From JAPLYB01 sp964500015 (GTDB lineage: Archaea > Nanobdellota > Nanobdellia > Pacearchaeales > UBA284): a stretch of 29,288 nt of DNA. Positions 6,178 through 13,578 of this stretch are shown here, piece by piece (within the stretch, counting starts at the first letter, position 1; each line of letters opens with the position of its first letter). A model generated the notes under the pieces. The model saw nothing but the letters and a program-made list of their open reading frames with translations, made no database searches and was not told where the DNA came from. Made by a program: the position numbers and the translations under genes. The stretch spans positions 1 through 29,288 of the forward strand of contig CAZCMN010000013.1 of assembly GCA_964500015.1 (NCBI GenBank), written 5' to 3'.

Positions 6178-6882
6178 TTAGCTTATTAATTTGGCTTGTT
6201 TATTAACTATGCCTAAAACATGCTCCCAGATTTTATCATGAATCTTTTCTATAGATAATAACTCTTCATTTTCAGAACATTCTATAATTTTCCAATTAAA
6301 TAATCTTGAAGCGTGAAGATAAGATTTTTCAGCTGCTTTCAGATGATTAATATCTTTTTCGTGTCCGTCTTTATTTTCTCCAGTAATATAATCTCTTTGT
6401 GCTTTTTTCTCAATTAACTTGAAAGCTACTTCTGAAGGAACATGTAGGAAAATATGCGCCTCTGGCTTTGGGATTTTCATTTCTTCAAATTCCATTTTAT
6501 GGAGCCAGTGAAATAATTCTTCTCTTTCTGCATCATCTGGAATTTTTGCCCCTTGATGACCTATATTTGATGAAGCGTATCTGTCTGCAATTACAATTTT
6601 TCCTTCGTCAAGCCAAGCATTTATCTTTGTTTTGTTCATCAATCTGTCTATAGCATAAAATCCAGAGATCAATCTTGGACTTAATTTTGTTGTTTCACCA
6701 AAAAATCCGGTTAAATATAAATCTACTAATTTACCAGAATCTTCTCCATGCCTTGGAAAGTCAATTGTTTCTACTGCAAAACCAGATTCTCTTAATTTTT
6801 GTAGTAATAGGGCTGTTTGAGTTGCTTTTCCAGATCCATCTGTTCCTTCTATTACAATAAATTTTCCTCTTTTTTCAGGCAT
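6178..6882 (-). CDS. tmk: thymidylate kinase
   Basis: A 234-residue dTMP kinase, which phosphorylates dTMP to dTDP with ATP. The P-loop GTDGSGKATQ is at residues 13-22, followed by DFPRHGEDSG (substrate-binding region) and ADRYASSN (the DRY motif, about 96-103). The LID region includes EKKAQRDY. It is slightly longer than the usual 200-215 residues. It is third in a minus-strand series thyX-glyA-tmk that together make and phosphorylate dTMP. A TATA-like CTATAAATT (in minus orientation) lies about 25-30 bases upstream, and a DHE copy lies farther upstream at 6959-7013. Confidence 0.93.
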   Translation of the reverse strand: MPEKRGKFIVIEGTDGSGKATQTALLLQKLRESGFAVETIDFPRHGEDSGKLVDLYLTGFFGETTKLSPRLISGFYAIDRLMNKTKINAWLDEGKIVIADRYASSNIGHQGAKIPDDAEREELFHWLHKMEFEEMKIPKPEAHIFLHVPSEVAFKLIEKKAQRDYITGENKDGHEKDINHLKAAEKSYLHASRLFNWKIIECSENEELLSIEKIHDKIWEHVLGIVNKQAKLIS

Positions 6883-6958
6883 TTTGATGTATTTTTAATT
6901 TGTAAATTTATAGTATGATTCTATTTAGTGGTTCTGGTGCTTCAAATCTCAAGTACAA

Positions 6959-7013
6959 CGCTAAAAAAGCATGGCTTTTTGGCGTGCCGAAAAACTTCTG
7001 TTTTTCCAGCACG
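6959..7013. repeat. DHE copy between glyA and tmk
   Basis: CGCTAAAAAAGC, loop ATG, GCTTTTTGGCG, then GTGC-C-GAAAAAC, loop TTCT, GTTTTTC-CA-GCAC. The flanks extend the palindrome: CAACG pairs with CGTTG and, beyond a 19-base left-side bulge, GGTTCTG (about 6930) pairs with CAGAACC (7017-7023). Confidence 0.8.
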
Positions 7014-7081
7014 TTGCAGAACCAAAATTTGGTTTTGTATTTATTTATATGCTATTACTTTTTATTTATTTAGTTCAAGAT

Positions 7082-7137
7082 ATGCTAAAAAAATTTAATT
7101 TTTTGGCATACCGGAAATGTCATTCATTTCCGAGTAT
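7082..7137. repeat. DHE copy overlapping the glyA 3' end
   Basis: ATGC-T-AAAAAA..., TTTTTT-G-GCAT, then ATAC-C-GGAAATG, loop TCATT, CATTTCC-GA-GTAT: 56 bp, the same length as the reference copy. The glyA stop codon and about its last 12 codons lie inside it. Confidence 0.8.
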
Positions 7138-8357
7138 AGTGGAAATTTTGACGTTAAATTCAAAACCTGTTTTTTGATTTCGTTTAATTTTAAAGGGTCA
7201 TTTTTGTTTTTAATTGTTTCTGAAATTAAATTAGCTATGATTTTCATTTCTTCTTCTTTCATGCCTCTTGTAGTTATTGCTGGTGTTCCTAGTCTGATTC
7301 CTGAAGGATCAAATGGACTTTTTTTATCAAATGGAATCATATTCTTATTTACTGTTATTCCTATGCTGTCTAGTAATTTTTCAGCTTCTTTTCCAGGAAT
7401 ATTTTTATTTGTCAAATCTATAAGAATAAGATGTGTGTCTGTTCCTCCGGAAACTAAACGAAATTCATATTTCTTTAGTTCATTAGCTAAGGTTTTTGCA
7501 TTTTTTACAACTTGGTGGATATAATCTTTGAATTCTAGGGTTGAGGCTTCTTTAAGTGCAACTGCTTTAGCTGCATTAACATGATTGTGCGGACCGCCCT
7601 GCATGCCTGGAAAAACAGCCCTATCAATATCTTTTGCAAATTTTTCTTTGCATAAAATCATCGCACCCCTTGGGCCTCTTAATGTTTTATGGGTTGTTGT
7701 TGTAACTATATCTGTAAAGGGAAATGGACTTTGATGGATTCCGGCAACAATCAAGCCAGCTATATGCGAAATATCTGCAAAACTTATAGCGTTTATTGAT
7801 TCTGAAATTTCGTGAATTTTCTTAAAATCAATTTCTCTTGGATAAGCTGATGCTCCTGAGACAATCATCTTAGGTTTTTCTCTTTCTGCAATTTCCTTTA
7901 TTTTTTCATAATCTAATAATTCTGTTTTTTCATCAACACCATATTGAACAAAATTGAAAACTTTTCCTGAAAAATTAATTGGATGTCCATGAGTTAAATG
8001 ACCGCCATGAGCTAAGTTCATTCCCATGACTTTATCTCCTGGATTTAAGAAGGCAAAATAAACTGCTAGATTAGCTGGGCTTCCAGAATAAGGCTGAACA
8101 TTAACATGTTCTGCATTAAAAAGCTCTTTTGCTCTTTTTATTGCTAAGTCTTCTGCTTCATCAATAAATTCATTTCCACCATAGTATCTTTTATGAGAAT
8201 AACCTTCAGAATATTTATTTGTCAAGACAGATCCTAGTGCTTCAAGAACGGCTAAACTTGTGAAATTTTCAGAAGGAATTAATTCCAGGACATTCTGCTG
8301 TCGTTTAATTTCTTTTTGAATTATTGCATAAATTTCAGGATCAATTTTTTGTAACAT
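7095..8357 (-). CDS. glyA: serine hydroxymethyltransferase
   Basis: A 420-residue PLP enzyme that converts serine and tetrahydrofolate (or tetrahydromethanopterin) to glycine and the methylene carrier. Family landmarks are ELIPSENFTS near residue 25, YGGNEFIDEAE near 59, the PLP aspartate in ADISHIAG (about 194-201) and the Schiff-base lysine K224 in TTTTHKTLRGPRG. After the conserved end KFPLY the last 12 residues (SEMNDISGMPKN) and the stop are encoded by a DHE repeat, replacing the native end. It lies between thyX and tmk, where it would provide the one-carbon unit for thymidylate synthesis. Confidence 0.95.
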   Translation of the reverse strand: MLQKIDPEIYAIIQKEIKRQQNVLELIPSENFTSLAVLEALGSVLTNKYSEGYSHKRYYGGNEFIDEAEDLAIKRAKELFNAEHVNVQPYSGSPANLAVYFAFLNPGDKVMGMNLAHGGHLTHGHPINFSGKVFNFVQYGVDEKTELLDYEKIKEIAEREKPKMIVSGASAYPREIDFKKIHEISESINAISFADISHIAGLIVAGIHQSPFPFTDIVTTTTHKTLRGPRGAMILCKEKFAKDIDRAVFPGMQGGPHNHVNAAKAVALKEASTLEFKDYIHQVVKNAKTLANELKKYEFRLVSGGTDTHLILIDLTNKNIPGKEAEKLLDSIGITVNKNMIPFDKKSPFDPSGIRLGTPAITTRGMKEEEMKIIANLISETIKNKNDPLKLNEIKKQVLNLTSKFPLYSEMNDISGMPKN

Positions 8358-8429
8358 TTTTTTGTATGCATTTTAAGTTTAGGTAAGCATAAAATATTTA
8401 TTTCTTGCAGGATCTGCTCAGAGCAAACA

Positions 8430-8483
8430 ATGCTCGAAAAATAGGATTTTTCGGCATGTCAAAATCTGTTCGATTTTAACACG
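8430..8483. repeat. DHE copy between thyX and glyA
   Basis: ATGC-T-CGAAAAAT, loop AGG, ATTTTTCG-GCAT, then TGT-C-AAAATC, loop TGTTC, GATTTT-A-ACA. Outside it ACAA pairs with TTGT, and GCAGGA (8407-8412) pairs with the TCCTGC that follows, with a bulge on the left side as in the 6959 copy. Confidence 0.78.
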
Positions 8484-8527
8484 TTGTCCTGCGCAATTAG
8501 TTTTGATTATTAACTCTTCTTCTCGTT

Positions 8528-9904
8528 TTAAGATTTGTCAACTACTAAATTTTTTCCTAACATTGGATGAACTTCATTAATTAGAGTGTGCATTTTTTGA
8601 GCAATTCTTCTATAAGATATGTGGCCCATTTTTCCACTTCTTAACCTTATAAAATGAAAGACTTCTCTTAAATTCATCTTCATTAAGACTCTTTTTCTGT
8701 AAGCTAAAGGCAAGACATACTGGGCTTCTTTAGGAAACTTTTCTTTCATTTTTTTAAATGTTAGATTCGCTTTTTCCATGCATTCTCGATAGTGTAACCC
8801 AAAACCAGCATCCATAATGTCCTGAGGAACTGAGTAACCATAATCTGGACTTAAGTCTGGGTTAATTTGGGTGCAGATTCTATGCCTTTGAATATCTCTA
8901 AATGCCCCATAATCTACCAAAATATCAAAAATATATTCCGGAATTTCAGTTTCCCTTATTGGAATATCATGTTTTTCTAGCCCTTCAAAAGCAGTGTCAA
9001 TTATTTTTTGTTTTTCTTCTAAAGGCAGAGTTTTAACTTTTTCCATAACCTCTTTGAATGGAAGATTAGAATTTTTGTAAATTATGGTTGAAATAAATTT
9101 TTCTTCTGCTTCAGAATCATAATGAACAAGCTCTATGTCGTTTTCAGATTCTTTTTTCTCTCCTTGAATTATTTTTGATATTTCTTCTAGTTTATTCTGA
9201 TTTTTTTCCATAAATTCAGATTTTTCAGCATGTTTCATCAAGGTTGGAGTTATTTTTGAAGAACATTCTTTTAATTCTTGTCCTATTTCCTGCATTTCTT
9301 TTAATGGATTAGATAAAAGTTTTACAATTGCTCTGCTTAAATTTCTTGCATTTATAGTCATTCCAAGATTTGTAAGACATGCAACTGGAAGCATGTAACG
9401 AATATTATCCAAGACCTTGTTCTTTATTTTCATTGCATAAGCACCATCAGTTTCTTCATCTGATTTTACAAATTTGGTTTTCATGTATTCATTCATTTTT
9501 TCAAATAATTCAGTGTATGTATCAATTAAGAAATCGCAAGTTTCTCTGTATTCTTTTCCTACTTCAGAATTTAGAACATTTTCAGGCAAATAATAGTGTT
9601 CTTTGTCAAAAACCTGGTATCTTGTTGATTTTTCTGTGAAACTTGCTAACCTATTATCTTCAATAACTTTTGTGAATAAAATTGAAACATTTTCTAATGC
9701 TATTGACAAGACAGAGTGTTCTGCTATTGAGCTATGGCCATAATTAATAACCCACTTTTCATGGAATTGTCTTGATTTATCTTCATTTAATTCAGAAGCA
9801 ATCTGGTCAAAAGGTTCAGGAGTTCGTGAGGTTTTTGCAAATGCTACAGCAATAACTTCTGGCGGATAGCCGTTTAGAGTATAAATCCTTCTTTTAGCAG
9901 ACAT
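8528..9904 (-). CDS. thyX: flavin-dependent thymidylate synthase, tandem ThyX domains
   Basis: A 458-residue protein made of two ThyX-like halves. ThyX makes dTMP from dUMP using methylene-folate and reduced FAD. The N-terminal half has GHSSIAEHS (56-64) and the counterpart of the ThyX motif, but reads NRLASFTEKSTRY at 84-96 instead of RHR. The C-terminal half keeps the signature arginines in QRHRICTQ (339-346) and a late LREVFHFIRLRSG block. Ordinary ThyX is about 220-250 residues and works as a homotetramer; this looks like a fused pair with one degenerate copy. It heads the minus-strand thyX-glyA-tmk series. A TATA-like AATATTTATAAAG lies upstream near 9940. Confidence 0.88.
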   Translation of the reverse strand: MSAKRRIYTLNGYPPEVIAVAFAKTSRTPEPFDQIASELNEDKSRQFHEKWVINYGHSSIAEHSVLSIALENVSILFTKVIEDNRLASFTEKSTRYQVFDKEHYYLPENVLNSEVGKEYRETCDFLIDTYTELFEKMNEYMKTKFVKSDEETDGAYAMKIKNKVLDNIRYMLPVACLTNLGMTINARNLSRAIVKLLSNPLKEMQEIGQELKECSSKITPTLMKHAEKSEFMEKNQNKLEEISKIIQGEKKESENDIELVHYDSEAEEKFISTIIYKNSNLPFKEVMEKVKTLPLEEKQKIIDTAFEGLEKHDIPIRETEIPEYIFDILVDYGAFRDIQRHRICTQINPDLSPDYGYSVPQDIMDAGFGLHYRECMEKANLTFKKMKEKFPKEAQYVLPLAYRKRVLMKMNLREVFHFIRLRSGKMGHISYRRIAQKMHTLINEVHPMLGKNLVVDKS

Positions 9905-10020
9905 TTTCCCTTATCCCTAATTATCGTCTTAAAAACAAATATCTTTATAAATATTCTTGCATCTTAATGTATATTTCTAGAGAAGCATAGATTATAAAAA
10001 TGCTTTAATTATATTCTTGT

Positions 10021-11232
10021 ATGGAAACAATAGCTGATTTACATATACATTCTAGATTTGCTCGGGCAACTTCACATGATTTAAATTTGGCTAATTTAGA
10101 AAAATGGGCAAGAATAAAAGGGGTTAATTTGTTAGGAACAGGAGATTTTACTCATCCGTTATGGATTAAAGAAATCAAACAGGAATTAGAAGAAGAAAAC
10201 GGAATTTTAAAAACAAAAACCGGATTTCCTTTTGTTTTGCAAGGTGAAATTTCTTTAATGTATTCTCAGGGAGGAAAGGGAAGAAGAGTTCATCTTGTTT
10301 TATTAGCTCCTAGTTTAGAAATTGCTGACCAGATTAATTCTTTTTTACTTAAAAAAGGAAGACTAGATTATGATGGAAGGCCTATTTTTGGAATGAGCTG
10401 TATTGATGCTGTTGAAAATTTAAAAGCAATTTCAGATGATATTGAAATAATTCCAGCACATATCTGGACTCCGTGGTTTGGATTGTTAGGAAGCAAGTCT
10501 GGATTTGATTCTTTTGAAGAAGCTTTTAAAGATCAGGTTAAACATATTTATTCTTTTGAAACAGGAATATCTAGTGATCCTGCAATGAATTGGCGTTTGT
10601 CTAATCTTGATAAATTTTCTATTTTATCTTCTTCAGATTTGCATAGTTACTGGCCTTGGAGACTTGGAAGAGAGAGTAGTATTTTTGATTTTAAAGAATT
10701 AAATTATAAGAATCTGATTAAAGCAATCAGGACAAAAGAGGGATTAAAAGGAACAATTGAAGTAAATCCAGAATATGGAAAATATCATTTTGATGGTCAT
10801 AGGTTTTGTAAATTTTCTTGTTCTCCTGAAGAAAGCAAAAAAAGAAAAAATCTCTGTCCTGTTTGTGGAAAACTATTGACAATTGGTGTTGAAAATAGGG
10901 TTGAAGAATTAGCAGACAGACCTGTTGGTTTTAAAATGTCAGGAGCCAAGCCATTTTATTCTTTGTTGCCTTTACATGAATTGATTTCCATTGTTTTGGG
11001 TGTAAGTGTTTCAACAAAAAAAGTCTGGGAGCATTATAATCCTTTGATAAATAAATTTGGAAATGAGTTTAATGTTTTAATGAATGCTACAGCTGAAGAA
11101 TTGAAAAAAGTTACTGATGAAAAAATTGTTTCTGTAATTTTAAGAAATAGGGAAGGAAAAATAAAAGTTGAGCCAGGATATGATGGAGAATATGGAAAAG
11201 CTGTTTTAGCAGAGCAGAAAAAGTTATTCTAG
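10021..11232 (+). CDS. endoQ: endonuclease Q (PHP-family DNA repair nuclease)
   Basis: A 403-residue protein with the full EndoQ pattern. The PHP metal motifs are ADLHIHSRFARATSHD (5-20), GTGDFTHP (about 39-46) and IPAHIWTPWFGLLG; ETGISSDPAMNW and SSSDLHSYWPWRLGRE follow. A zinc-finger-like block has FCKFSC and LCPVCGK, and the C-terminal tail ends in EPGYDGEYGKA. EndoQ, known from Thermococcales and some methanogens, nicks DNA 5' of deaminated bases (uracil, hypoxanthine) and abasic sites. The start is supported by TTATAAAAATGC about 25 bases upstream. Confidence 0.9.
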   Translation: METIADLHIHSRFARATSHDLNLANLEKWARIKGVNLLGTGDFTHPLWIKEIKQELEEENGILKTKTGFPFVLQGEISLMYSQGGKGRRVHLVLLAPSLEIADQINSFLLKKGRLDYDGRPIFGMSCIDAVENLKAISDDIEIIPAHIWTPWFGLLGSKSGFDSFEEAFKDQVKHIYSFETGISSDPAMNWRLSNLDKFSILSSSDLHSYWPWRLGRESSIFDFKELNYKNLIKAIRTKEGLKGTIEVNPEYGKYHFDGHRFCKFSCSPEESKKRKNLCPVCGKLLTIGVENRVEELADRPVGFKMSGAKPFYSLLPLHELISIVLGVSVSTKKVWEHYNPLINKFGNEFNVLMNATAEELKKVTDEKIVSVILRNREGKIKVEPGYDGEYGKAVLAEQKKLF

Positions 11233-11242
11233 ATTTTAGTTA

Positions 11243-11257
11243 ATATTATAAAAACCA
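11243..11257 (+). promoter_or_regulatory. TATA-like box upstream of the tRNA-like 5' half
   Basis: ATATTATAAAAACC is about 20-30 bases before 11277, the normal spacing for an archaeal tRNA promoter. It suggests that the interrupted tRNA locus is, or was, transcribed. Confidence 0.45.
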
Positions 11258-11276
11258 AATAATTGGGTTTTTAAGA

Positions 11277-11320
11277 GCCCCCATAGTTTAGCAGATAGAA
11301 CTAATTTTGAACCTCGGTAA
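11277..11320 (+). pseudogene. tRNA-like 5' half (interrupted tRNA gene)
   Basis: The acceptor strand GCCCCCA is followed by TA and a D arm GTTT-AGCAGATA-GAAC, exactly as a tRNA begins. The sequence then departs from a normal anticodon arm: no 7-base loop with U33 can be closed. GCCCCCA is complementary to TGGGGGC at 12196-12202, 913 bp downstream. ACCTCGGT (11311-11318) is the perfect complement of ACCGAGGT (12177-12184). The D loop resembles arginine tRNAs, but I do not assign an isotype. It is either a broken tRNA or one with a very large intron. Confidence 0.55.
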
Positions 11321-11351
11321 AAGTTTATAAAGTCGAATGTTCTTTTTATAT

Positions 11352-12080
11352 ATGGCCATAAGTATTCAAACAAGAAACAAGTTTATCGCTTTAATAAAAA
11401 AGGGAAAATCTCTCAATGAAATTACAAAAATAACTGGAGTTGGTAAAACAACAGTGTACTATCATATGCGTAAAATCAGGGGTAGAAGAAATAAACCGAT
11501 AACAATTAAAAAAGATAATTTGGAATTGTTAGGAGAAGTTTTAGGATTTTTTGCCGGTGATGGCAGTTTAGTCAATCGGCCGGATAAATGGGATTATAGG
11601 GTAAAATTTTTTTTAAATATAAAAGAGGTTTTGGTAGTCAAAAATTATAATGACTCTATCTCTAGATTTATTGGAAAACCAGCAACCTTATTCAATAGAG
11701 GTTCGATGACAATAATCCAAATTACTTCTAAAGACTTTTGTGAATTTATAAAAGATTATTTAAAATTTGGAAAAAGCAAGACAAAGACAATAGAATTAAA
11801 AAATAAAGATTTATTAAAAAATATTAGATTCACTATTGGATTTATGAAGGGATTAATTGATTCTGATGGATATGTAAGGAAAGATAGAAAGGAGATTTAT
11901 TTTGGTTCAATATCCAGAAAACTGGCAAATGATTTTATCAGTGGACTGAATCTTTTGAGTATACGATTTAAAGAATATATTCAAAAAAGGCAGAATTGTA
12001 ATGATTTTTATAAGATAAGGATTAGTGGTGTAGAAGTAGATAGATTTAATAAAATTATAAAACCTATTAAAGCATCATAA
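11352..12080 (+). CDS. LAGLIDADG homing endonuclease
   Basis: A 242-residue protein. An N-terminal helix-turn-helix (residues about 19-46, with KSLNEITKITGVGKTTVYYH) is followed by a two-motif LAGLIDADG endonuclease: VLGFFAGDG at 63-71 and GLIDSDG at 167-173, each ending in the acidic metal-binding residue. A single chain with two motifs cuts long asymmetric targets and drives intron or intervening-sequence homing. The gene lies between two halves of a tRNA-like sequence, as expected of an intron-borne endonuclease. ATG 11352 is preferred over an ATG at 11337 because GTTTATAAAG lies about 20-30 bases before it. Confidence 0.85.
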   Translation: MAISIQTRNKFIALIKKGKSLNEITKITGVGKTTVYYHMRKIRGRRNKPITIKKDNLELLGEVLGFFAGDGSLVNRPDKWDYRVKFFLNIKEVLVVKNYNDSISRFIGKPATLFNRGSMTIIQITSKDFCEFIKDYLKFGKSKTKTIELKNKDLLKNIRFTIGFMKGLIDSDGYVRKDRKEIYFGSISRKLANDFISGLNLLSIRFKEYIQKRQNCNDFYKIRISGVEVDRFNKIIKPIKAS

Positions 12081-12086
12081 TGTTAT

Positions 12087-12158
12087 GGGCACGTGGTATA
12101 ATGGATAGTATAAAACCTTGCGGAGGTTTTGATTCAGGTTCGAATCCTGACGCGCCCG
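12087..12158 (+). tRNA. tRNA-Arg(GCG)
   Basis: Acceptor GGGCACG/CGCGCCC (one A-C mismatch at pair 5-68), D stem GTAT/GTAT with wobbles, anticodon stem AAACC/GGTTT with loop TTGCGGA (anticodon GCG), T arm TCAGG-TTCGAAT-CCTGA and discriminator G73, which suits arginine. CCA is not encoded. It lies only a few bases after the homing endonuclease gene and before the displaced 3' half of another tRNA. Confidence 0.88.
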
Positions 12159-12169
12159 TTTTTTAATAA

Positions 12170-12203
12170 GTTTGTGACCGAGGTGCAATTCCTCGTGGGG
12201 GCG
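12170..12203 (+). pseudogene. tRNA-like 3' half (interrupted tRNA gene)
   Basis: It contains a T arm CGAGG-TGCAATT-CCTCG (12179-12195), an acceptor strand TGGGGGC (12196-12202) and a possible discriminator G. The acceptor strand pairs perfectly with GCCCCCA at 11277. A shared AAGTTT-R-T-R-A motif (11321 and 12169) sits near the inner ends of both halves and may mark the insertion junction. Confidence 0.55.
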
Positions 12204-12224
12204 TTTCGAATCCTGATGTGGGCG
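12204..12224 (+). repeat. partial duplicate of the tRNA-Arg 3' end
   Basis: TTCGAATCCTGA at 12205-12216 repeats 12139-12150, the T loop and 3' T stem of tRNA-Arg(GCG), and is followed by TGTGGGCG, an acceptor-like end. A short copy of a tRNA 3' end beside the tRNA is what integration at a tRNA att site, or recombination between tRNA genes, leaves behind. Confidence 0.55.
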
Positions 12225-12225
12225 T

Positions 12226-12972
12226 TTAACCACAACTTGCTAAAACATTTTTTTGTTCTGCTTGTTCTTTGCTTGAAAAACAAACTAAATTTTCTGGCTT
12301 GATTCTTTTAGCATTGTAACATGAACATTTGTGATATTTGTCTGAGTTTTTGCTTGCAACATATAAAGTTCCGGGAGGACAGCCTAAAGAAATGCAAGCA
12401 TCATCTGTAAGGTTAGATGTGGGGGTAAATGTTATATCTGAATTATTAGAGATTGTTTGATTTTCTTCTGAAAATGAATTTTCATTTAATCTAGACCAGA
12501 TGCCGATTCTTTGGCTTATAGCTAGGTTTTCAGCATCTTTTATTTTTTGTTTGTATTTTTCTCCATCATATAATCTTGAGATAGCTAAGCCATTTTGAAT
12601 CTGTTCTAAATTTATCAGGGAATTGTCAAGCCAAATCCATCTTAATGATCTACTATAAACGTCTTTGTCTTCTATATCTGATTCAAGATAAACTTCTTTG
12701 AAAAGAATTCTGTTTTCAATATAATCTTTTGCATCTGAGTAATAAGGTTCACCTCTTTCAGGAGTATCTATTCCTAATAATCTAATTGTTTCTCCGCCTT
12801 GAACAATTACTGTGTCACCATCAACTATTTTTGTTACAATGACTTTTTCAGAATTTTCTAGATTAAATGTATCTTGCGATTCTTGATTTTTTGTGGTTTG
12901 TTGAATTACACAGCCCGATGTCAAGAGAATAATTAGTAAAAGAAGAACCAAAAAAATAACTTCTTTTCTCAT
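12226..12972 (-). CDS. secreted thermonuclease-like lipoprotein
   Basis: A 248-residue protein. A hydrophobic signal segment (residues 7-17) ends in a lipobox LTSGC, so cysteine 21 may be lipidated and the enzyme held outside the membrane. The staphylococcal-nuclease fold follows: VDGDTVIV, IRLLGIDTPERGE (equivalents of R35, D40, T41, E43) and YSRSLRWIW (R87 equivalent). These nucleases cut DNA and RNA with calcium. The C-terminal 55 residues hold a cysteine-rich module with YVASKNSDKYHKCSC and a final SCG, a module often found on such nucleases. It starts one base after the stop of the upstream orphan, so both are in one transcript. Confidence 0.88.
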   Translation of the reverse strand: MRKEVIFLVLLLLIILLTSGCVIQQTTKNQESQDTFNLENSEKVIVTKIVDGDTVIVQGGETIRLLGIDTPERGEPYYSDAKDYIENRILFKEVYLESDIEDKDVYSRSLRWIWLDNSLINLEQIQNGLAISRLYDGEKYKQKIKDAENLAISQRIGIWSRLNENSFSEENQTISNNSDITFTPTSNLTDDACISLGCPPGTLYVASKNSDKYHKCSCYNAKRIKPENLVCFSSKEQAEQKNVLASCG

Positions 12973-12973
12973 T

Positions 12974-13396
12974 TTATACCTTCCAAATTTCTTCTACGAA
13001 ATTCTTTCCAAATTTAACAGATGTTACTTCTATTTTCTTATTTAGTGCAGCAAACATCAAATAAGTCATTAAATGCGAAGGAGTGTATTTTTCTTTGATT
13101 AATCTTCTAGAAGAGGGAGCTAGAATTATTTTTTCCATTCTAATTTTTATTTTTTCTCCAAAGTTCTGGACTTTTATTTTTTTTAGGTAACCTACTTTTT
13201 CAAGAAATTTGGCAATTTCTTTAATGTTTTTGAAATCAGAATCGTGTTTTTTGATTAATTTTGATTTGAGCAGTTCACTATAAAATATTTTTCCGGCATT
13301 TTTGAATGACTCATTTGTTTTTTTATTGCCTAATTTTATAGAAAACGATTTGCATACTGAATAATTGAACAAGTCAAAAAATTTATCCTCTATCAT
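12974..13396 (-). CDS. hypothetical protein
   Basis: A 140-residue basic protein without signal or membrane segment, and with no family I recognise. The N-terminal half is helical (NESFKNAGKIFYSELLKSK). The C-terminal half alternates beta-like segments (KIKIRMEKIILAP) with a hydrophobic helix (LMTYLMFAALNKK). It is the first gene of a two-gene minus-strand unit with the nuclease lipoprotein, just downstream of tRNA-Met; co-transcription suggests but does not prove a shared role. Confidence 0.65.
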   Translation of the reverse strand: MIEDKFFDLFNYSVCKSFSIKLGNKKTNESFKNAGKIFYSELLKSKLIKKHDSDFKNIKEIAKFLEKVGYLKKIKVQNFGEKIKIRMEKIILAPSSRRLIKEKYTPSHLMTYLMFAALNKKIEVTSVKFGKNFVEEIWKV

Positions 13397-13405
13397 TTTT
13401 TCATA

Positions 13406-13477
13406 TGGCTGTGGGGAGAGTTAAACTCCCGACATCTGCCTTATGAGAGCAGCACTCTATCGCTGAGTTACACAGCC
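13406..13477 (-). tRNA. tRNA-Met(CAT)
   Basis: On the minus strand: acceptor GGCTGTG/CACAGCC, D stem ACTC/GAGT with a seven-base loop, anticodon stem CTGCT/GGCAG with loop CTCATAA (anticodon CAT), T arm GGGAG-TTTAACT-CTCCC and discriminator A. The GG start and CTCATAA loop suggest elongator methionine; a lysidine/agmatidine-type Ile2 tRNA cannot be excluded. A TATA-like ATTTAAAAGG lies about 20-30 bases upstream. CCA is not encoded. Confidence 0.88.
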
Positions 13478-13578
13478 AATATTTTGAAACATACTGGATT
13501 TAAAAGGTTTTTTAAAGTAAGTTCTTTCTTTATTTTAGAGGGGATGATTCGACCTCAGCGAATTCTGAGAAAATTAAA

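Noticed and set aside
11277..11340. A complete compact tRNA contained wholly at the 5' piece
   Set aside because: No T arm or matching acceptor strand follows within 100 bases; the complement of the acceptor is 913 bp away.
12177..12203. tRNA-His(GTG) formed by joining CCTCG with TTGTGAC and CGAGG
   Set aside because: It gives a tidy anticodon arm, but then the same CGAGG cannot serve the T stem, no T arm remains and the discriminator is G rather than the C expected for histidine.
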